DNA of 14,002 nucleotides from an uncultured Microbacterium sp. (GCA_937988695.1 CALKHM010000292.1:1-14002), one strand, 5' to 3'. Positions 5,369 to 13,779 are shown, numbered from the stretch's first letter. Notes: a model not told the origin generated them from the letters alone. Program-made: numbers and translations.

Positions 5369-6691
5369 CTAGGCCGGCTGCGTCATCCACACCGGTCGCC
5401 GGATGCGCCAGCCCAGTGTCACCAGCCGAGTGAGCATGTACACGCCGAAGAACGCCACGGCCAGCCATGACAGGCCGGCAACGCCGGCCGGATGCCACAG
5501 CCACAGCACCACGAGCACCGGAAGGTACACGACGAGGTTCACCGCACCGGCGAGTGCGAGGTACCGGACGTCGCCCGCGCCGATCAGCACCCCGTCGAGC
5601 ACGAACACGATTCCGCAGACCGGCTGCGCGACGGCCAGCACCACCAGTGCGGGCTGCACGAGCGCAGCCACAGCCGCATCCCCGGTGAACAGCATCCCGA
5701 CCCAGCCCGACAGGGCGCCCACCACCGCGCCCACGATCACGCCGAACCAGACGCCCCAGGCCAGGGTCCGACGCAGCACCCGCCGCACATCCGGCGCCGA
5801 CCCCGCCCCGAGATGCATGCCGATGAGCGCCTGCGCCGCGATGGCCAGGGCGTCCAGCGCGAACGCCGCCGTCGAGAACATCGTGAACGCGACCTGCCAT
5901 CCGGCCAGTTCCTGCGTGCCGAACGCCGTCGCCACCGCCACCGTCGACAGCAGCGCCACCCGCAGCGACACCGTGCGCAGGAACATCCAGACGCCCGAGC
6001 GTGCCGATCCGCGCACGCCCTCGGCTTGCGGCCGCATGGATGCCTGGTGTCGGCGTGCGAGCCTGCCCACGACGAGGACGTATGCGGCCACCATGCCCCA
6101 GTGCGCGACGACGGTTGCGGCGGCCGACCCGGAGATCCCCCACCCGAGCCCGTAGATGAACAGCGCGTTCAGCGCCGCGTTCGCGGCGAACCCGATGCCG
6201 GCGATCCACAGCGGGGTGACCGTGTCCTGCATCCCGCGCAGCAGCCCGGTCGCGGCGAACACGATGAGCATCGCCGGCAACCCCCACATCGAGATGCCCA
6301 GGTACGCCTCGGCGTCGGCGGTGACCTCCGGTCCTGCGCCGAAGACCCCGACCAGCGCGGGCGTGCCCAGATAGCCGGCGAGCGCGAGCAGGGCACCGAG
6401 CCCCAGCGCGAGCCACATGCCGTCGATGCCCACCGACACCGCGCGCGACGGGTCACCGGCGCCGAAGCGGCGGGCGACGGCCGGCGTCGTCGAGTAGGCG
6501 AGGAACACCATGAGCCCGACGACGGTCTGCAGAATCGCGGATGCCACGCCCAGGGCCGCCAGCGGCACGACGCCGAGATGCCCGACGAGGGCGGAGTCGA
6601 TGATGAGGAACAACGGCTCGGCGATGAGCGCCCCGAGTGCGGGAACGGCCAGCCGCAGGATGTCGCGGTTCAGCGTGTCGGCGACGCTCAC
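5369..6691 (-). CDS. MATE family efflux transporter (DinF-like)
   Basis: A 440-residue polytopic inner-membrane protein with about 12 hydrophobic segments in two similar halves. It is expected to export cationic drugs or metabolites using a Na+ or H+ gradient. Family marks are PLFLIIDSALVGHLG (26-40), with D32 in the first helix, the RRFGAGD loop (74-80), and LLRGMQDTVTPLWIAG in the first half. The overall pattern is of the DinF/NorM-like group common in actinobacteria. The GTG start at 6691 has no Shine-Dalgarno, but a TAGGCT -10 lies exactly 6 bases upstream. It stands alone on the minus strand: the next gene downstream (5249) has its own ribosome binding site and a 119-bp gap. A GC-rich stem (5350-5355 with 5372-5377) spans the stop codon and might aid termination. 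The substrate is unknown. Confidence 0.93.
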   Translation of the reverse strand: MSVADTLNRDILRLAVPALGALIAEPLFLIIDSALVGHLGVVPLAALGVASAILQTVVGLMVFLAYSTTPAVARRFGAGDPSRAVSVGIDGMWLALGLGALLALAGYLGTPALVGVFGAGPEVTADAEAYLGISMWGLPAMLIVFAATGLLRGMQDTVTPLWIAGIGFAANAALNALFIYGLGWGISGSAAATVVAHWGMVAAYVLVVGRLARRHQASMRPQAEGVRGSARSGVWMFLRTVSLRVALLSTVAVATAFGTQELAGWQVAFTMFSTAAFALDALAIAAQALIGMHLGAGSAPDVRRVLRRTLAWGVWFGVIVGAVVGALSGWVGMLFTGDAAVAALVQPALVVLAVAQPVCGIVFVLDGVLIGAGDVRYLALAGAVNLVVYLPVLVVLWLWHPAGVAGLSWLAVAFFGVYMLTRLVTLGWRIRRPVWMTQPA

Positions 6692-6697
6692 GGTTCG

Positions 6698-6703
6698 AGC
6701 CTA
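6698..6703 (-). promoter_or_regulatory. -10 element of the MATE promoter (leaderless)
   Basis: TAGGCT on the minus strand, then six bases (6692-6697), then the GTG at 6691. Confidence 0.6.
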
Positions 6704-6793
6704 GGGGCCGGGCCCGACATCCCGAGCATGCACGTTGCCTCCATGTCTGTTGAGAGGCGGCTGACAGCTGGAGACGACCCGCTGCACCGGGAC

Positions 6794-6799
6794 TAGCGT
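6794..6799 (+). promoter_or_regulatory. Possible -10 element for the sugar ABC operon
   Basis: TAGCGT fits the TAnnnT pattern and would give a leader of about 90 bases before the ribosome binding site. No convincing -35 is present at 17 bp. The 6704-6880 gap contains no LacI- or ROK-type operator palindrome that I could recognise, so regulation of the operon is not visible. Confidence 0.3.
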
Positions 6800-6895
6800 C
6801 ACGATTGCGGACTCATCCAGCCCGACCTCGCCACGCCGGCCGTCTCAGCAATCCCAGTCGACGCGACACAGGCAGAGAACATGCGAGGAGTGTGC

Positions 6896-8275
6896 ATGAT
6901 GCGCGCGCAAGGGAACGGCCAAGCGATGCACGGTCATCCGCTCAGGCTCCGTCAGGTCGCGGTCGTCGCGGTCGCCGCGGCATCCGTGATAGGGCTCAGT
7001 GCCTGTAGCTCGGGGGGTGGAGGCTCGGGTGGCGGGTCCGGCGGAGCCTCCGCGAAATCCACCACCGCACCCGGCAATGCCGAGAAGGGAGCCATCACGT
7101 GGTGGGCCAGCCCCATCACCACGAGCGGCACCGATCCGCGCACCGTGCTCATCAGCGCGTTCGAGAAGGCCCACCCCGGCATCACGGTGAAGCTCGAGTC
7201 GGCCCCCAACGACACCGACACGAACCGCGCGACGCTCACCACGCAGATCTCCGGTGGCGGCGGACCCGACGTCTACATGGGCGACGTGATCTGGCCGGCG
7301 CAGTTCGGCGCGCACCAGCTGGCCGCCCCGCTGTCGCAGTACCTGCCGCAGAGCTATTGGAGCACGTTCGCCTCGGGCCTAGTCGGCGGCGCCACGTACA
7401 AGGGACAGGTGTACGGCGCCCCGTTCTTCGAGGACCAGGGCTTCCTGTACTACCGGAAGGACCTGCTGAACAAGTACAACCTGCCGGTGCCCACCACGTG
7501 GGAGGAGGTGACCGCCGACGCCAAGAAGGTGCAGGCCGGCGGTGACGTGAAATACGGCTATGTGTTCCAGGGAGCCGACTACGAGGGTGCGACCTGCGAC
7601 TTCATGGAGTTCCTCGCGGATGCCGGTGGCACGGTGCTCAACAGCGATCAGACGAAGTCCACCCTGGACTCGGCGGCGGCCGACAAGGCGATGACGTTCG
7701 AGCAGTCGCTGGTCACCGGCGGCATCGCGCCGAAGGCGTCGTCGACCTTCCAGGAGACGCAGGCGATGAATGCGTTCTCCGGGGGTGACGCGTTGTTCCT
7801 GCGCAACTGGGACTACGCGTATGGCCAGTCGCAGTCCAGTGGCTCGAAGGTGATCGGCAAGGTCGGCGTCGCCCCGATGCCGACCTTCCAGGGGCAGCCC
7901 ACGCCGGGCTACTCCAACATCGGTGGCTGGAACCTGTACGTCAACCCGCACAGCAAGAACATCGCCGCCGACCTCACCTTCATCCAGTGGATGACCGGCT
8001 CCGACGCGCAGACCACGCTGGCGACGCAGTTCAGCGAGATCCCGACCAACGCGACCGTGCGCTCGTCGGCGGACGTCAAGGGTAAGAACCCGGTGCTGGC
8101 GATCGTGTCGCAGACCAAGCTCGTGCCGCGGCCCGCGCAGACGCCGGACTACCCGCAGGTGAGCAAGGCCATCTACACGGCGGTCAACGGCGTGCTGGCG
8201 GGTTCGGCACAGCCGAAGCAGGCGATCTCCTCGGCCAGCACGCAGATCGACTCGGCGCTGTCGGGCGGTCTGTGA
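6896..8275 (+). CDS. Extracellular solute (sugar)-binding lipoprotein of an ABC importer
   Basis: A 459-residue family 1 solute-binding protein. The N-terminus is a lipoprotein signal: basic n-region, hydrophobic core VAVVAVAAASVIG (21-33) and lipobox LSAC with lipidated C37. A Ser/Gly-rich tether (38-50) follows. The mature domain has family features such as ITWWASP, AFEKAHPGITVKLE, GGGPDVYMGDVIWPAQFG and APFFEDQGFLYYRKDLL, typical of maltose/oligosaccharide (CUT1) binding proteins. The start is chosen from GAGGAG (6885-6890), which sits 5 bases before the ATG at 6896 and 8 before the alternative at 6899. An ATG at 6881 precedes that ribosome binding site and is rejected. The first permease follows after 24 bp. 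It delivers substrate to the two permeases; the sugar cannot be deduced, since no glycosidase or regulator is nearby. Confidence 0.93.
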   Translation: MMRAQGNGQAMHGHPLRLRQVAVVAVAAASVIGLSACSSGGGGSGGGSGGASAKSTTAPGNAEKGAITWWASPITTSGTDPRTVLISAFEKAHPGITVKLESAPNDTDTNRATLTTQISGGGGPDVYMGDVIWPAQFGAHQLAAPLSQYLPQSYWSTFASGLVGGATYKGQVYGAPFFEDQGFLYYRKDLLNKYNLPVPTTWEEVTADAKKVQAGGDVKYGYVFQGADYEGATCDFMEFLADAGGTVLNSDQTKSTLDSAAADKAMTFEQSLVTGGIAPKASSTFQETQAMNAFSGGDALFLRNWDYAYGQSQSSGSKVIGKVGVAPMPTFQGQPTPGYSNIGGWNLYVNPHSKNIAADLTFIQWMTGSDAQTTLATQFSEIPTNATVRSSADVKGKNPVLAIVSQTKLVPRPAQTPDYPQVSKAIYTAVNGVLAGSAQPKQAISSASTQIDSALSGGL

Positions 8276-8299
8276 CCGGCCGCGTCCAGGGGGTCGGTC

Positions 8300-9265
8300 G
8301 TGACCGGTCAGGACACTGCGATACGTCCCCGCGCATCACGCGCGGGGACGCGGACGCCGGCGCCCCGGCGCGCTGACGCGCTGCGCCGGGGACTCGCCCG
8401 GCTGGGGTGGGGCTTTTCCGCACCGGGGCTGCTGGTGATCGCCGCGGTCACGGTGTTCCCGGTGGTCTTCTCGCTCGTGCTGAGCTTCAGCAACGTGAAC
8501 GTGCTGGGCAGCGGCTTCCAGCTCGACGGCTTCACCCTGGGCAACTACACGACGATCTTCACGGCGAGCATCTGGCAGTACGCGCTCGCGTTCACGGTCG
8601 GCTACACCGTGATCACCGTGGCCGTCGAGCTGGTGCTGGGCACGCTGATCGCCCTGGTGCTGGAGCGGTTGGAGATCTTCCGCGGCTGGATGATGGCCAT
8701 CCTGCTGATCCCGTGGTCACTCATCACGGTCATCTCCGCCACGCTGTGGGACTACATCTACGACCCCACCAACGGCATCGCGGATGCCATCTTCCAAGCG
8801 CTCGGGCTCGGATCTCCCGTCATCCTGGGCACACCGGCATCCGCCATCGTCGCCATGATGGTGGCGGACGTCTGGAAGACGACGCCGTTCGTGGCGATCA
8901 TCGTGCTGGCAGGCCTGGTGATGCTGCCGCGCGACGTGTACGAGGCCGCCGAGATGGACGGCTGCACCGGGTGGCAGACGTTCTGGAAGATCACGCTGCC
9001 GCTGCTGCGCCCGACCATCGCCCTGGCCGTGCTGTTCCGCGTGCTGCAGGCCTTCGGCGTGTTCGACCTGCCGTTCGTGCTCACCCAGGGTGGTCCGCAG
9101 AACGCCACCACGTCGCTGGCGATCCTCGGGTACCAGGCGATGTTCAGCGATCTGAAGTTCGGAGCCGGCGCGGCCGTGGCCACCACCACTGCCGCCCTCG
9201 TGGTGGTCGGATGCCTGCTGTTCCTCCGGGTGTTCAAGGCACAGGTGACCGAGACGGAGCAGTGA
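8300..9265 (+). CDS. Sugar ABC transporter permease, MalF/UgpA type
   Basis: A 321-residue CUT1-type permease. The N-terminal 33 residues are basic and cytoplasmic, followed by about six membrane helices starting at GLLVIAAVTVFPVVFSLVL (43-61). The cytoplasmic EAA loop that docks the ATPase is YEAAEMDGCTGWQTFWKITL (214-233), with the conserved glycine at 221 or 224. The start is a GTG at 8300 with an AGGGGG (8288-8293) 6 bases upstream, and it follows the binding-protein stop by 24 bp. The second permease starts 1 bp after this stop, so the three genes form one operon. With its partner it forms the transmembrane channel of a sugar importer. Confidence 0.95.
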   Translation: MTGQDTAIRPRASRAGTRTPAPRRADALRRGLARLGWGFSAPGLLVIAAVTVFPVVFSLVLSFSNVNVLGSGFQLDGFTLGNYTTIFTASIWQYALAFTVGYTVITVAVELVLGTLIALVLERLEIFRGWMMAILLIPWSLITVISATLWDYIYDPTNGIADAIFQALGLGSPVILGTPASAIVAMMVADVWKTTPFVAIIVLAGLVMLPRDVYEAAEMDGCTGWQTFWKITLPLLRPTIALAVLFRVLQAFGVFDLPFVLTQGGPQNATTSLAILGYQAMFSDLKFGAGAAVATTTAALVVVGCLLFLRVFKAQVTETEQ

Positions 9266-9266
9266 G

Positions 9267-10100
9267 ATGCGCAGACGCAGCACCGCCGCCCGCTGGGGGC
9301 TGGCCGTCAGCACGGCCCTCATCGCCGTGTTCGTGCTCGCGCCCATCTACTGGATGGTGGCGACGAGCTTCATGACCCCGGCGGCGGTTTCGGCATCCCC
9401 TCCGCAGCTGTTCCCGTCGCCGGTCAGCGTGGAGAACTACCTGATCGCGTTCGTGGACCACGGCTTCGGGCGATACATCCTGAACTCGGTGGTGGTCTCG
9501 ATCGCCGCGACCGTGCTGGTGCTCGTGCTGGGCACGCTGGCCGGTTACGCACTCGCGCGGCTGGGCATGCGCGGCACGTTCACGATCATGGTGATGCTGC
9601 TCGTGTTGTCAGTGTTCCCTCTGATCGCCCTGATCGCACCGCTGTACCTGCTGATGCGCAGCGTCGGATGGCTCAACAGCTATCAGGCACTCATCGTGCC
9701 GTACACGGCGCTGAACCTGCCGTTCGGCATCTGGATCCTGCGCAACTACTTCCTCGGCGTGCCCCAGGAGGTGGAGGAGAACGCGCGACTGGACGGCGCG
9801 TCCGCGGTGCGCACGCTGTGGTCGGTGGTGCTGCCGATGGCCCTGCCTGGACTGTTCACCGCGGGCATCTTCGCGTTCACCGCGTGCTGGACGGAGTTCC
9901 TCATGGCGCTGTCGTTCAACAGCGCCGACCAGTTCCGCACCATCCCGGTCGGCATCGCTCTGTTCGGCAACGCGCACATCACTCCCTACGGAGCGATCTT
10001 CGCTGCCAGCGCCGTGGCGGTCGTGCCCATCGCGATCCTCGTCCTGGTGTTCCGGCGTTCGGTCGTCTCCGGGCTCACCTCCGGCGCGGTGAAGGGGTGA
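9267..10100 (+). CDS. Sugar ABC transporter permease, MalG/UgpE type
   Basis: A 277-residue second channel subunit with six predicted membrane helices (the first is about 11-33). The EAA loop EVEENARLDGASAVRTLWSV runs 168-187, followed by VLPMALPG, and contains the conserved D176-G177. The ATG at 9267 comes 1 bp after the upstream stop, indicating translational coupling. No ATP-binding subunit follows: the next gene is on the opposite strand and ends 6 bp beyond this stop. Many actinobacterial CUT1 importers share one multitask ATPase of the MsiK type, and this operon is probably one of them. Confidence 0.95.
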   Translation: MRRRSTAARWGLAVSTALIAVFVLAPIYWMVATSFMTPAAVSASPPQLFPSPVSVENYLIAFVDHGFGRYILNSVVVSIAATVLVLVLGTLAGYALARLGMRGTFTIMVMLLVLSVFPLIALIAPLYLLMRSVGWLNSYQALIVPYTALNLPFGIWILRNYFLGVPQEVEENARLDGASAVRTLWSVVLPMALPGLFTAGIFAFTACWTEFLMALSFNSADQFRTIPVGIALFGNAHITPYGAIFAASAVAVVPIAILVLVFRRSVVSGLTSGAVKG

Positions 10101-10106
10101 TGCGCG

Positions 10107-10688
10107 TCATTCGGAGCCGGTGTCCGGCGGCGTCGCGGCGTCGAAGTCGACATCGGATGCCGCCACCACCGTCGCCGTGCGCCCCGGAGCCCCCTGGAAC
10201 GACCAGTACAGGTTCGTATGGGCGATCACCTGGTCGACCGGCGGCGCTCCCCACGCCGACTTGTCGCCGGCGGTGTGCGCGTCGCCCACGAGCGTCGTGT
10301 CGTAGCCGCGCGTGAACGCCCCGTGGATCGTGGACCGGATGCAGGCGTCGGTCTCGGCGCCGGCGACGATCAGCCGCCCCACGCCCATACCGGCGAGCAC
10401 GTCTTCGAGGTCGGTGCCCTCGAACGCGTCGCCGTACTCCTTGTGCACCCGTGCCTCGTCGTCGGCCGGTGCCAGCTCCGACACGATCCGCCAGCCTTCG
10501 GTGTCGGGGACCAGCTCGTCGTCCTGGTGCTGCACCCAGATCACCGGGGTCCGTGCCGCGCGGGCACGGTCGACCAGTCCACGGATGCGCCCGACCACGG
10601 CGTCGCGTTCGTATGCCTGGCCCACCACGTCGTTCTGCACGTCGACCACGAGCAGCGCGGTGGCGGGGCGATCGGTGAATGTCGTCAT
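10107..10688 (-). CDS. Isochorismatase-like cysteine hydrolase
   Basis: A 193-residue member of the isochorismatase/nicotinamidase-like fold. The catalytic triad is in place: D16 (LLVVDVQND), K83 (VHKEYGDAF) and nucleophile C116 (AGAETDACIRST, preceded by the usual small-residue turn). Such proteins hydrolyse small amides or vinyl ethers; the actual substrate here is open, and nicotinamidase-specific metal ligands are not evident. The ATG at 10688 is chosen because GGAGG (10696-10700) lies 7 bases upstream. A long open frame continuing upstream to 12629 is antisense to the metallopeptidase and is not real. The gene is divergent from the M13 peptidase and converges with the ABC permease (6-bp gap, no terminator seen). 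Confidence 0.92.
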   Translation of the reverse strand: MTTFTDRPATALLVVDVQNDVVGQAYERDAVVGRIRGLVDRARAARTPVIWVQHQDDELVPDTEGWRIVSELAPADDEARVHKEYGDAFEGTDLEDVLAGMGVGRLIVAGAETDACIRSTIHGAFTRGYDTTLVGDAHTAGDKSAWGAPPVDQVIAHTNLYWSFQGAPGRTATVVAASDVDFDAATPPDTGSE

Positions 10689-10707
10689 GTTGGTGCCTCC
10701 GCTTCCC

Positions 10708-10713
10708 AGGCTA
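10708..10713 (-). promoter_or_regulatory. Possible -10 element for the isochorismatase-like gene
   Basis: TAGCCT on the minus strand, 19 bases before the ATG. This gives a very short leader in which the GGAGG would sit near the 5' end. It is weaker support than for the leaderless genes. Confidence 0.35.
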
Positions 10714-10774
10714 AGCACCGCCCCCGACATCCGCCAGGGCGGCCGATCCGACCACCGACGTCGACCCGGCGGCA

Positions 10775-10780
10775 TATCCT
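10775..10780 (+). promoter_or_regulatory. -10 element of the M13 peptidase promoter (leaderless)
   Basis: TATCCT is followed by seven bases (10781-10787) and the ATG at 10788. Confidence 0.55.
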
Positions 10781-10787
10781 GGAACGC

Positions 10788-12752
10788 ATGACAGAAACCC
10801 CCCGCTCGGGACTGGAGCTCGAGGCGCTCAGCGCCGACATCCGCCCGCAGGACGATCTCTTCCGTCACGTCAACGGTGCCTGGATTCAGGCCACGGAGAT
10901 CCCCGACGACAAGGCGCGCTGGGGATCGTTCCACTTCCTCGCCGAGCAGGCCGAGGTGCAGGTGCGCGCGATCGTTGAGGAGTCGCAGAGCGCCGAGCCG
11001 GGCAGTGAGGCGCGCAAGATCGGCGACCTCTACGCGAGCTTCATGGACACCGAGCGCATCGCCGCGCTGGGTGCCGAGCCGATCGCCGGGCAGCTGGCCG
11101 GCGTCGACGCCATCGACTCGATCCCCGCGCTCCTGGCCGCCGTCGGGCGCCTCGAGCGCGACGGGGTGGGCGGCCTCATCGACCTCTACGTCGAGCCCGA
11201 TCCGGGAGACCCCGAGCGGTATGTGCCGTTCCTCATCCAGAGCGGCATCACGCTGCCCGATGAGAGCTACTACCGGCAGGATAACTTCGCCGACACACGC
11301 GAGGTCTACCGTGCGCATGTCGCCCGCATCCTCGAGCTCGCCGGGGTCGCGCAGGCATCGGATGCCGCGGAACGGATCCTCGCGCTGGAGACCGAGGTCG
11401 CCGCGCACCACTGGGACAACGTGCGCAGCCGCGACGCCGTCGAGACATACAACCTGAAGACGTGGGACGAGGTGCAGCGGCTGGCCGGCGTCGACCTGCA
11501 GCCGTGGCGCGACGCCGTGGCCGCCGGCCGCCAGGACGCGTTCGGCGAGGTCGTCGTATACCAGCCGAGCTTCGTGGAGGGGCTCGGGTCGCTCCTGACC
11601 ACCGAGCGTCTGGACGATTGGAAGGCGTGGCTGCGGTTCAAGATCGTGCATGCCGCCGCCCCGTTCCTGTCCGACGCGTTCGTCGACGAGAACTTCGCGT
11701 TCTACGGCACGCAGCTGACCGGCGTGCCGGTCAACCGGGAGCGCTGGAAGCGCGGCGTCGGCATCGTCGAGGCGGCGCTGGGCGAGGCTGTGGGCCGGGT
11801 CTACGTCCAGCGGCATTTCCCGCCGGCGGCGAAAGAGGCCATGGACGAGCTGGTCGCGAACCTCATCGAGGCGTACCGGCAGTCGATCTCGGGACTCGGC
11901 TGGATGAGCCCAGCCACCCGCGAGCGGGCGCTGGCCAAGCTCGACTCGTTCACGCCGAAGATCGGGTACCCGGTCCGCTGGCGGGACTACTCGTCCTTGC
12001 AGATCGACGCGGGGGACCTGGTCGGCAACGTGCGCCGCGCCCACGTGTTCGAGCACGACCGCCAGCTCGCGAAGGTCGGGCAGCCGATCGACCGCGACGA
12101 GTGGTTCATGACGCCGCAGACCGTCAATGCGTACTACAACCCGCTGATGAACGAGATCGTGTTCCCGGCGGCGATCCTGCAGTACCCGTTCTTCGATGCC
12201 GAACGGGATGCCGCGGCCAACTACGGCGGCATCGGGTCGGTCATCGGTCACGAGATCGGGCACGGCTTCGACGACCAGGGGAGCCGCTTCGACGGTGACG
12301 GCAAGCTCGAGGACTGGTGGACAGACGATGACCGGGCCGCGTTCGACCGGCGCACGAAGAGCCTCATCGCCCAGTACGATGCGCTGGTGCCCGAGGGCCT
12401 GCCGGACGAGCACCACGTCAACGGCGCCCTCACGATCGGCGAGAACATCGGCGATCTGGGCGGGCTCGGCATCGCCATCAAGGCGTACGCGTTGGCTCTC
12501 GGTCAGACCGACGCTCCGCAGATCGACGGCTTCACCGGCATCCAGCGACTGTTCCTGAGCTGGGGGCAGATCTGGCGTCAGAAGGGACGGGATGCCGAGA
12601 CCATCCGGCTGCTTACCATCGACCCGCACTCGCCGAACGAGTTCCGCTGCAATCAGATCGTGCGCAACGTCGACGCGTTCTACGAGGCGTTCGACGTCGC
12701 CGAGACCGACCGGCTATGGCTGCCGGTGGATCAGCGCGTGACGATCTGGTGA
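10788..12752 (+). CDS. M13 family zinc metallopeptidase (neprilysin/PepO-like)
   Basis: A 654-residue peptidase of normal bacterial M13 length. The N-terminal PepN_M13 domain (about 20-400) contains DDLFRHVNGAWI. The C-terminal catalytic domain carries NAYYNPLMNEIVFPAAILQ (from 447), the zinc motif HEIGH (H488, catalytic E489, H492) and the third ligand in ENIGD (E552, D556). The stretch FRCNQIVRN and the terminal VTIW are usual for the family. There is no signal peptide or N-terminal membrane helix, unlike neprilysin, so a cytoplasmic oligopeptidase role like PepO is likely. The ATG at 10788 is set by the leaderless promoter; the frame is open far upstream, but that part is antisense to the isochorismatase gene. 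It degrades short peptides; the specificity is unknown. Confidence 0.96.
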   Translation: MTETPRSGLELEALSADIRPQDDLFRHVNGAWIQATEIPDDKARWGSFHFLAEQAEVQVRAIVEESQSAEPGSEARKIGDLYASFMDTERIAALGAEPIAGQLAGVDAIDSIPALLAAVGRLERDGVGGLIDLYVEPDPGDPERYVPFLIQSGITLPDESYYRQDNFADTREVYRAHVARILELAGVAQASDAAERILALETEVAAHHWDNVRSRDAVETYNLKTWDEVQRLAGVDLQPWRDAVAAGRQDAFGEVVVYQPSFVEGLGSLLTTERLDDWKAWLRFKIVHAAAPFLSDAFVDENFAFYGTQLTGVPVNRERWKRGVGIVEAALGEAVGRVYVQRHFPPAAKEAMDELVANLIEAYRQSISGLGWMSPATRERALAKLDSFTPKIGYPVRWRDYSSLQIDAGDLVGNVRRAHVFEHDRQLAKVGQPIDRDEWFMTPQTVNAYYNPLMNEIVFPAAILQYPFFDAERDAAANYGGIGSVIGHEIGHGFDDQGSRFDGDGKLEDWWTDDDRAAFDRRTKSLIAQYDALVPEGLPDEHHVNGALTIGENIGDLGGLGIAIKAYALALGQTDAPQIDGFTGIQRLFLSWGQIWRQKGRDAETIRLLTIDPHSPNEFRCNQIVRNVDAFYEAFDVAETDRLWLPVDQRVTIW

Positions 12753-12759
12753 CGACTGC

Positions 12760-12781
12760 GCCGCGGCCACCGCACCGCGGC
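12760..12781 (+). terminator. Hairpin after the M13 peptidase (possible terminator)
   Basis: GCCGCGG (12760-12766) pairs with CCGCGGC (12775-12781) around an 8-base loop, starting 7 bases after the stop. There is no T-tract. The following 77 bases lead to the next gene and hold no clear promoter. Confidence 0.4.
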
Positions 12782-12847
12782 ATCCGTCGTCGACAATGGA
12801 AGGGTCGTACGCGTGCGGCGCGCGCGACTGGCCCCCTCGAGATCGTG

Positions 12848-12853
12848 AAAGGA
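12848..12853 (+). promoter_or_regulatory. Ribosome binding site deciding the start of the beta-lactamase-like gene
   Basis: AAAGGA with a 5-base spacer to the GTG at 12859. It favours this start over an in-frame ATG at 12796. Confidence 0.5.
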
Positions 12854-12858
12854 CATCA

Positions 12859-13779
12859 GTGGGCACGCCCCCAGAGCCCCAACGGGACACGGCGTCGCTT
12901 CGGGGGACGCGGCGCGGCAATAGGCGACTGCCGAGGAGGGCGGCAGGCGCCAGACGCAGCTTCACCTCGACGCTGAAGGCGCTCGACGAGCTCGCGCACA
13001 CCGGTGCGCAGGTGTCGGTGCGCGTGGACGATCTCGACCGCGGCACCTCGGTGCTGGCCGGCGACGACTTCGTGACCCTGCCGGTTGCCGGGCTCGGCAT
13101 CGTGCCGTTGCTGATCGAGGTCGCCGCCCAGCTCGAGTCCGGCACCCTCGACGGGCTGGAGATCGTCGACCGCAGCGTGGTCGATCGTGTCGAGGTCGGT
13201 GGCGTGTGGCAGCATCTGAAGGCGCCCGCGCTGCCGGTGGTCGACCTCGCCGTGCTCGCTGCCGCGGTGGGCGACGGCAACGCCGCGAACGCGCTCATCG
13301 CCCGCATCGGGCTGCCCGCCGTGCGGGCACGCATCGAGCAGCTGGGCCTGGCCCGCTCGGCGTTGCTCGACCGCTTCCGCGACGAGCGCGGGCCCGACGA
13401 CGCGCCGCATGTGGCCCTGGCGACCACGCGTGAGCTCGCGCACCTGTTCGCGGCGCTGGTGAACTCGGAGGTGGTCACAGCAGGCGTGAGCGCCCAGGTC
13501 GCCGAGTGGCTGAGTCTGAACCAGGACCTCTCGCTGGTCGCCTCGGCGACGGGGCTCGACCCGTTCGCGCACTTCAACGACCAGCACGGGCTGCTGTTCA
13601 TCAACAAGACCGGCCGCTCACCAGGCGTTCGTGCCGAGGCGGGGGTGATCGCGGGTCCGCGCGCGGGCCTCGCCTACGCGCTGACCGTGTGCTTCGACGA
13701 CCTGTCGATCTCGCATCGACTGCGCGCGCACGAGGCGTTCCGCGTGCTCGGCGTCGACCTCATGGAGTACGCGTTCTGA
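12859..13779 (+). CDS. Class A beta-lactamase-fold (serine hydrolase-like) protein, predicted catalytically inactive
   Basis: A 306-residue protein whose layout follows class A beta-lactamases. A strand pair (QVSVRVDDLDRGTSVLAGDD) leads to the active-site helix, then an SDN-like loop followed by NAAN, and a late INKTG strand (K250-T251-G252) followed by GVRAEAGVIAGP. Key residues are missing: the SxxK site reads LPVAGLGI, so Ser is G78 and Lys is I81, and the SDN loop reads GDG (138-140). No ExxLN motif is seen. There is no signal peptide; the first 34 residues are Arg-rich and hydrophilic, so it is probably cytoplasmic. The GTG start is supported by AAAGGA 5 bases upstream; an in-frame ATG at 12796 is less likely. 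It follows the M13 peptidase after 106 bp. Penicillin hydrolysis is not expected; a binding or scaffolding role is possible. Confidence 0.85.
   Translation: MGTPPEPQRDTASLRGTRRGNRRLPRRAAGARRSFTSTLKALDELAHTGAQVSVRVDDLDRGTSVLAGDDFVTLPVAGLGIVPLLIEVAAQLESGTLDGLEIVDRSVVDRVEVGGVWQHLKAPALPVVDLAVLAAAVGDGNAANALIARIGLPAVRARIEQLGLARSALLDRFRDERGPDDAPHVALATTRELAHLFAALVNSEVVTAGVSAQVAEWLSLNQDLSLVASATGLDPFAHFNDQHGLLFINKTGRSPGVRAEAGVIAGPRAGLAYALTVCFDDLSISHRLRAHEAFRVLGVDLMEYAF

Noticed and set aside
5492..6796. 434-codon plus-strand frame across the MATE gene
   Set aside because: Antisense to a full MATE transporter and rich in His/Arg/Asp with no fold signals.
10107..12629. 840-codon open frame on the minus strand spanning the isochorismatase gene and the M13 region
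   Set aside because: Only the last 193 codons resemble a protein family, and they have their own ribosome binding site. The rest is antisense to an M13 peptidase with all catalytic motifs.
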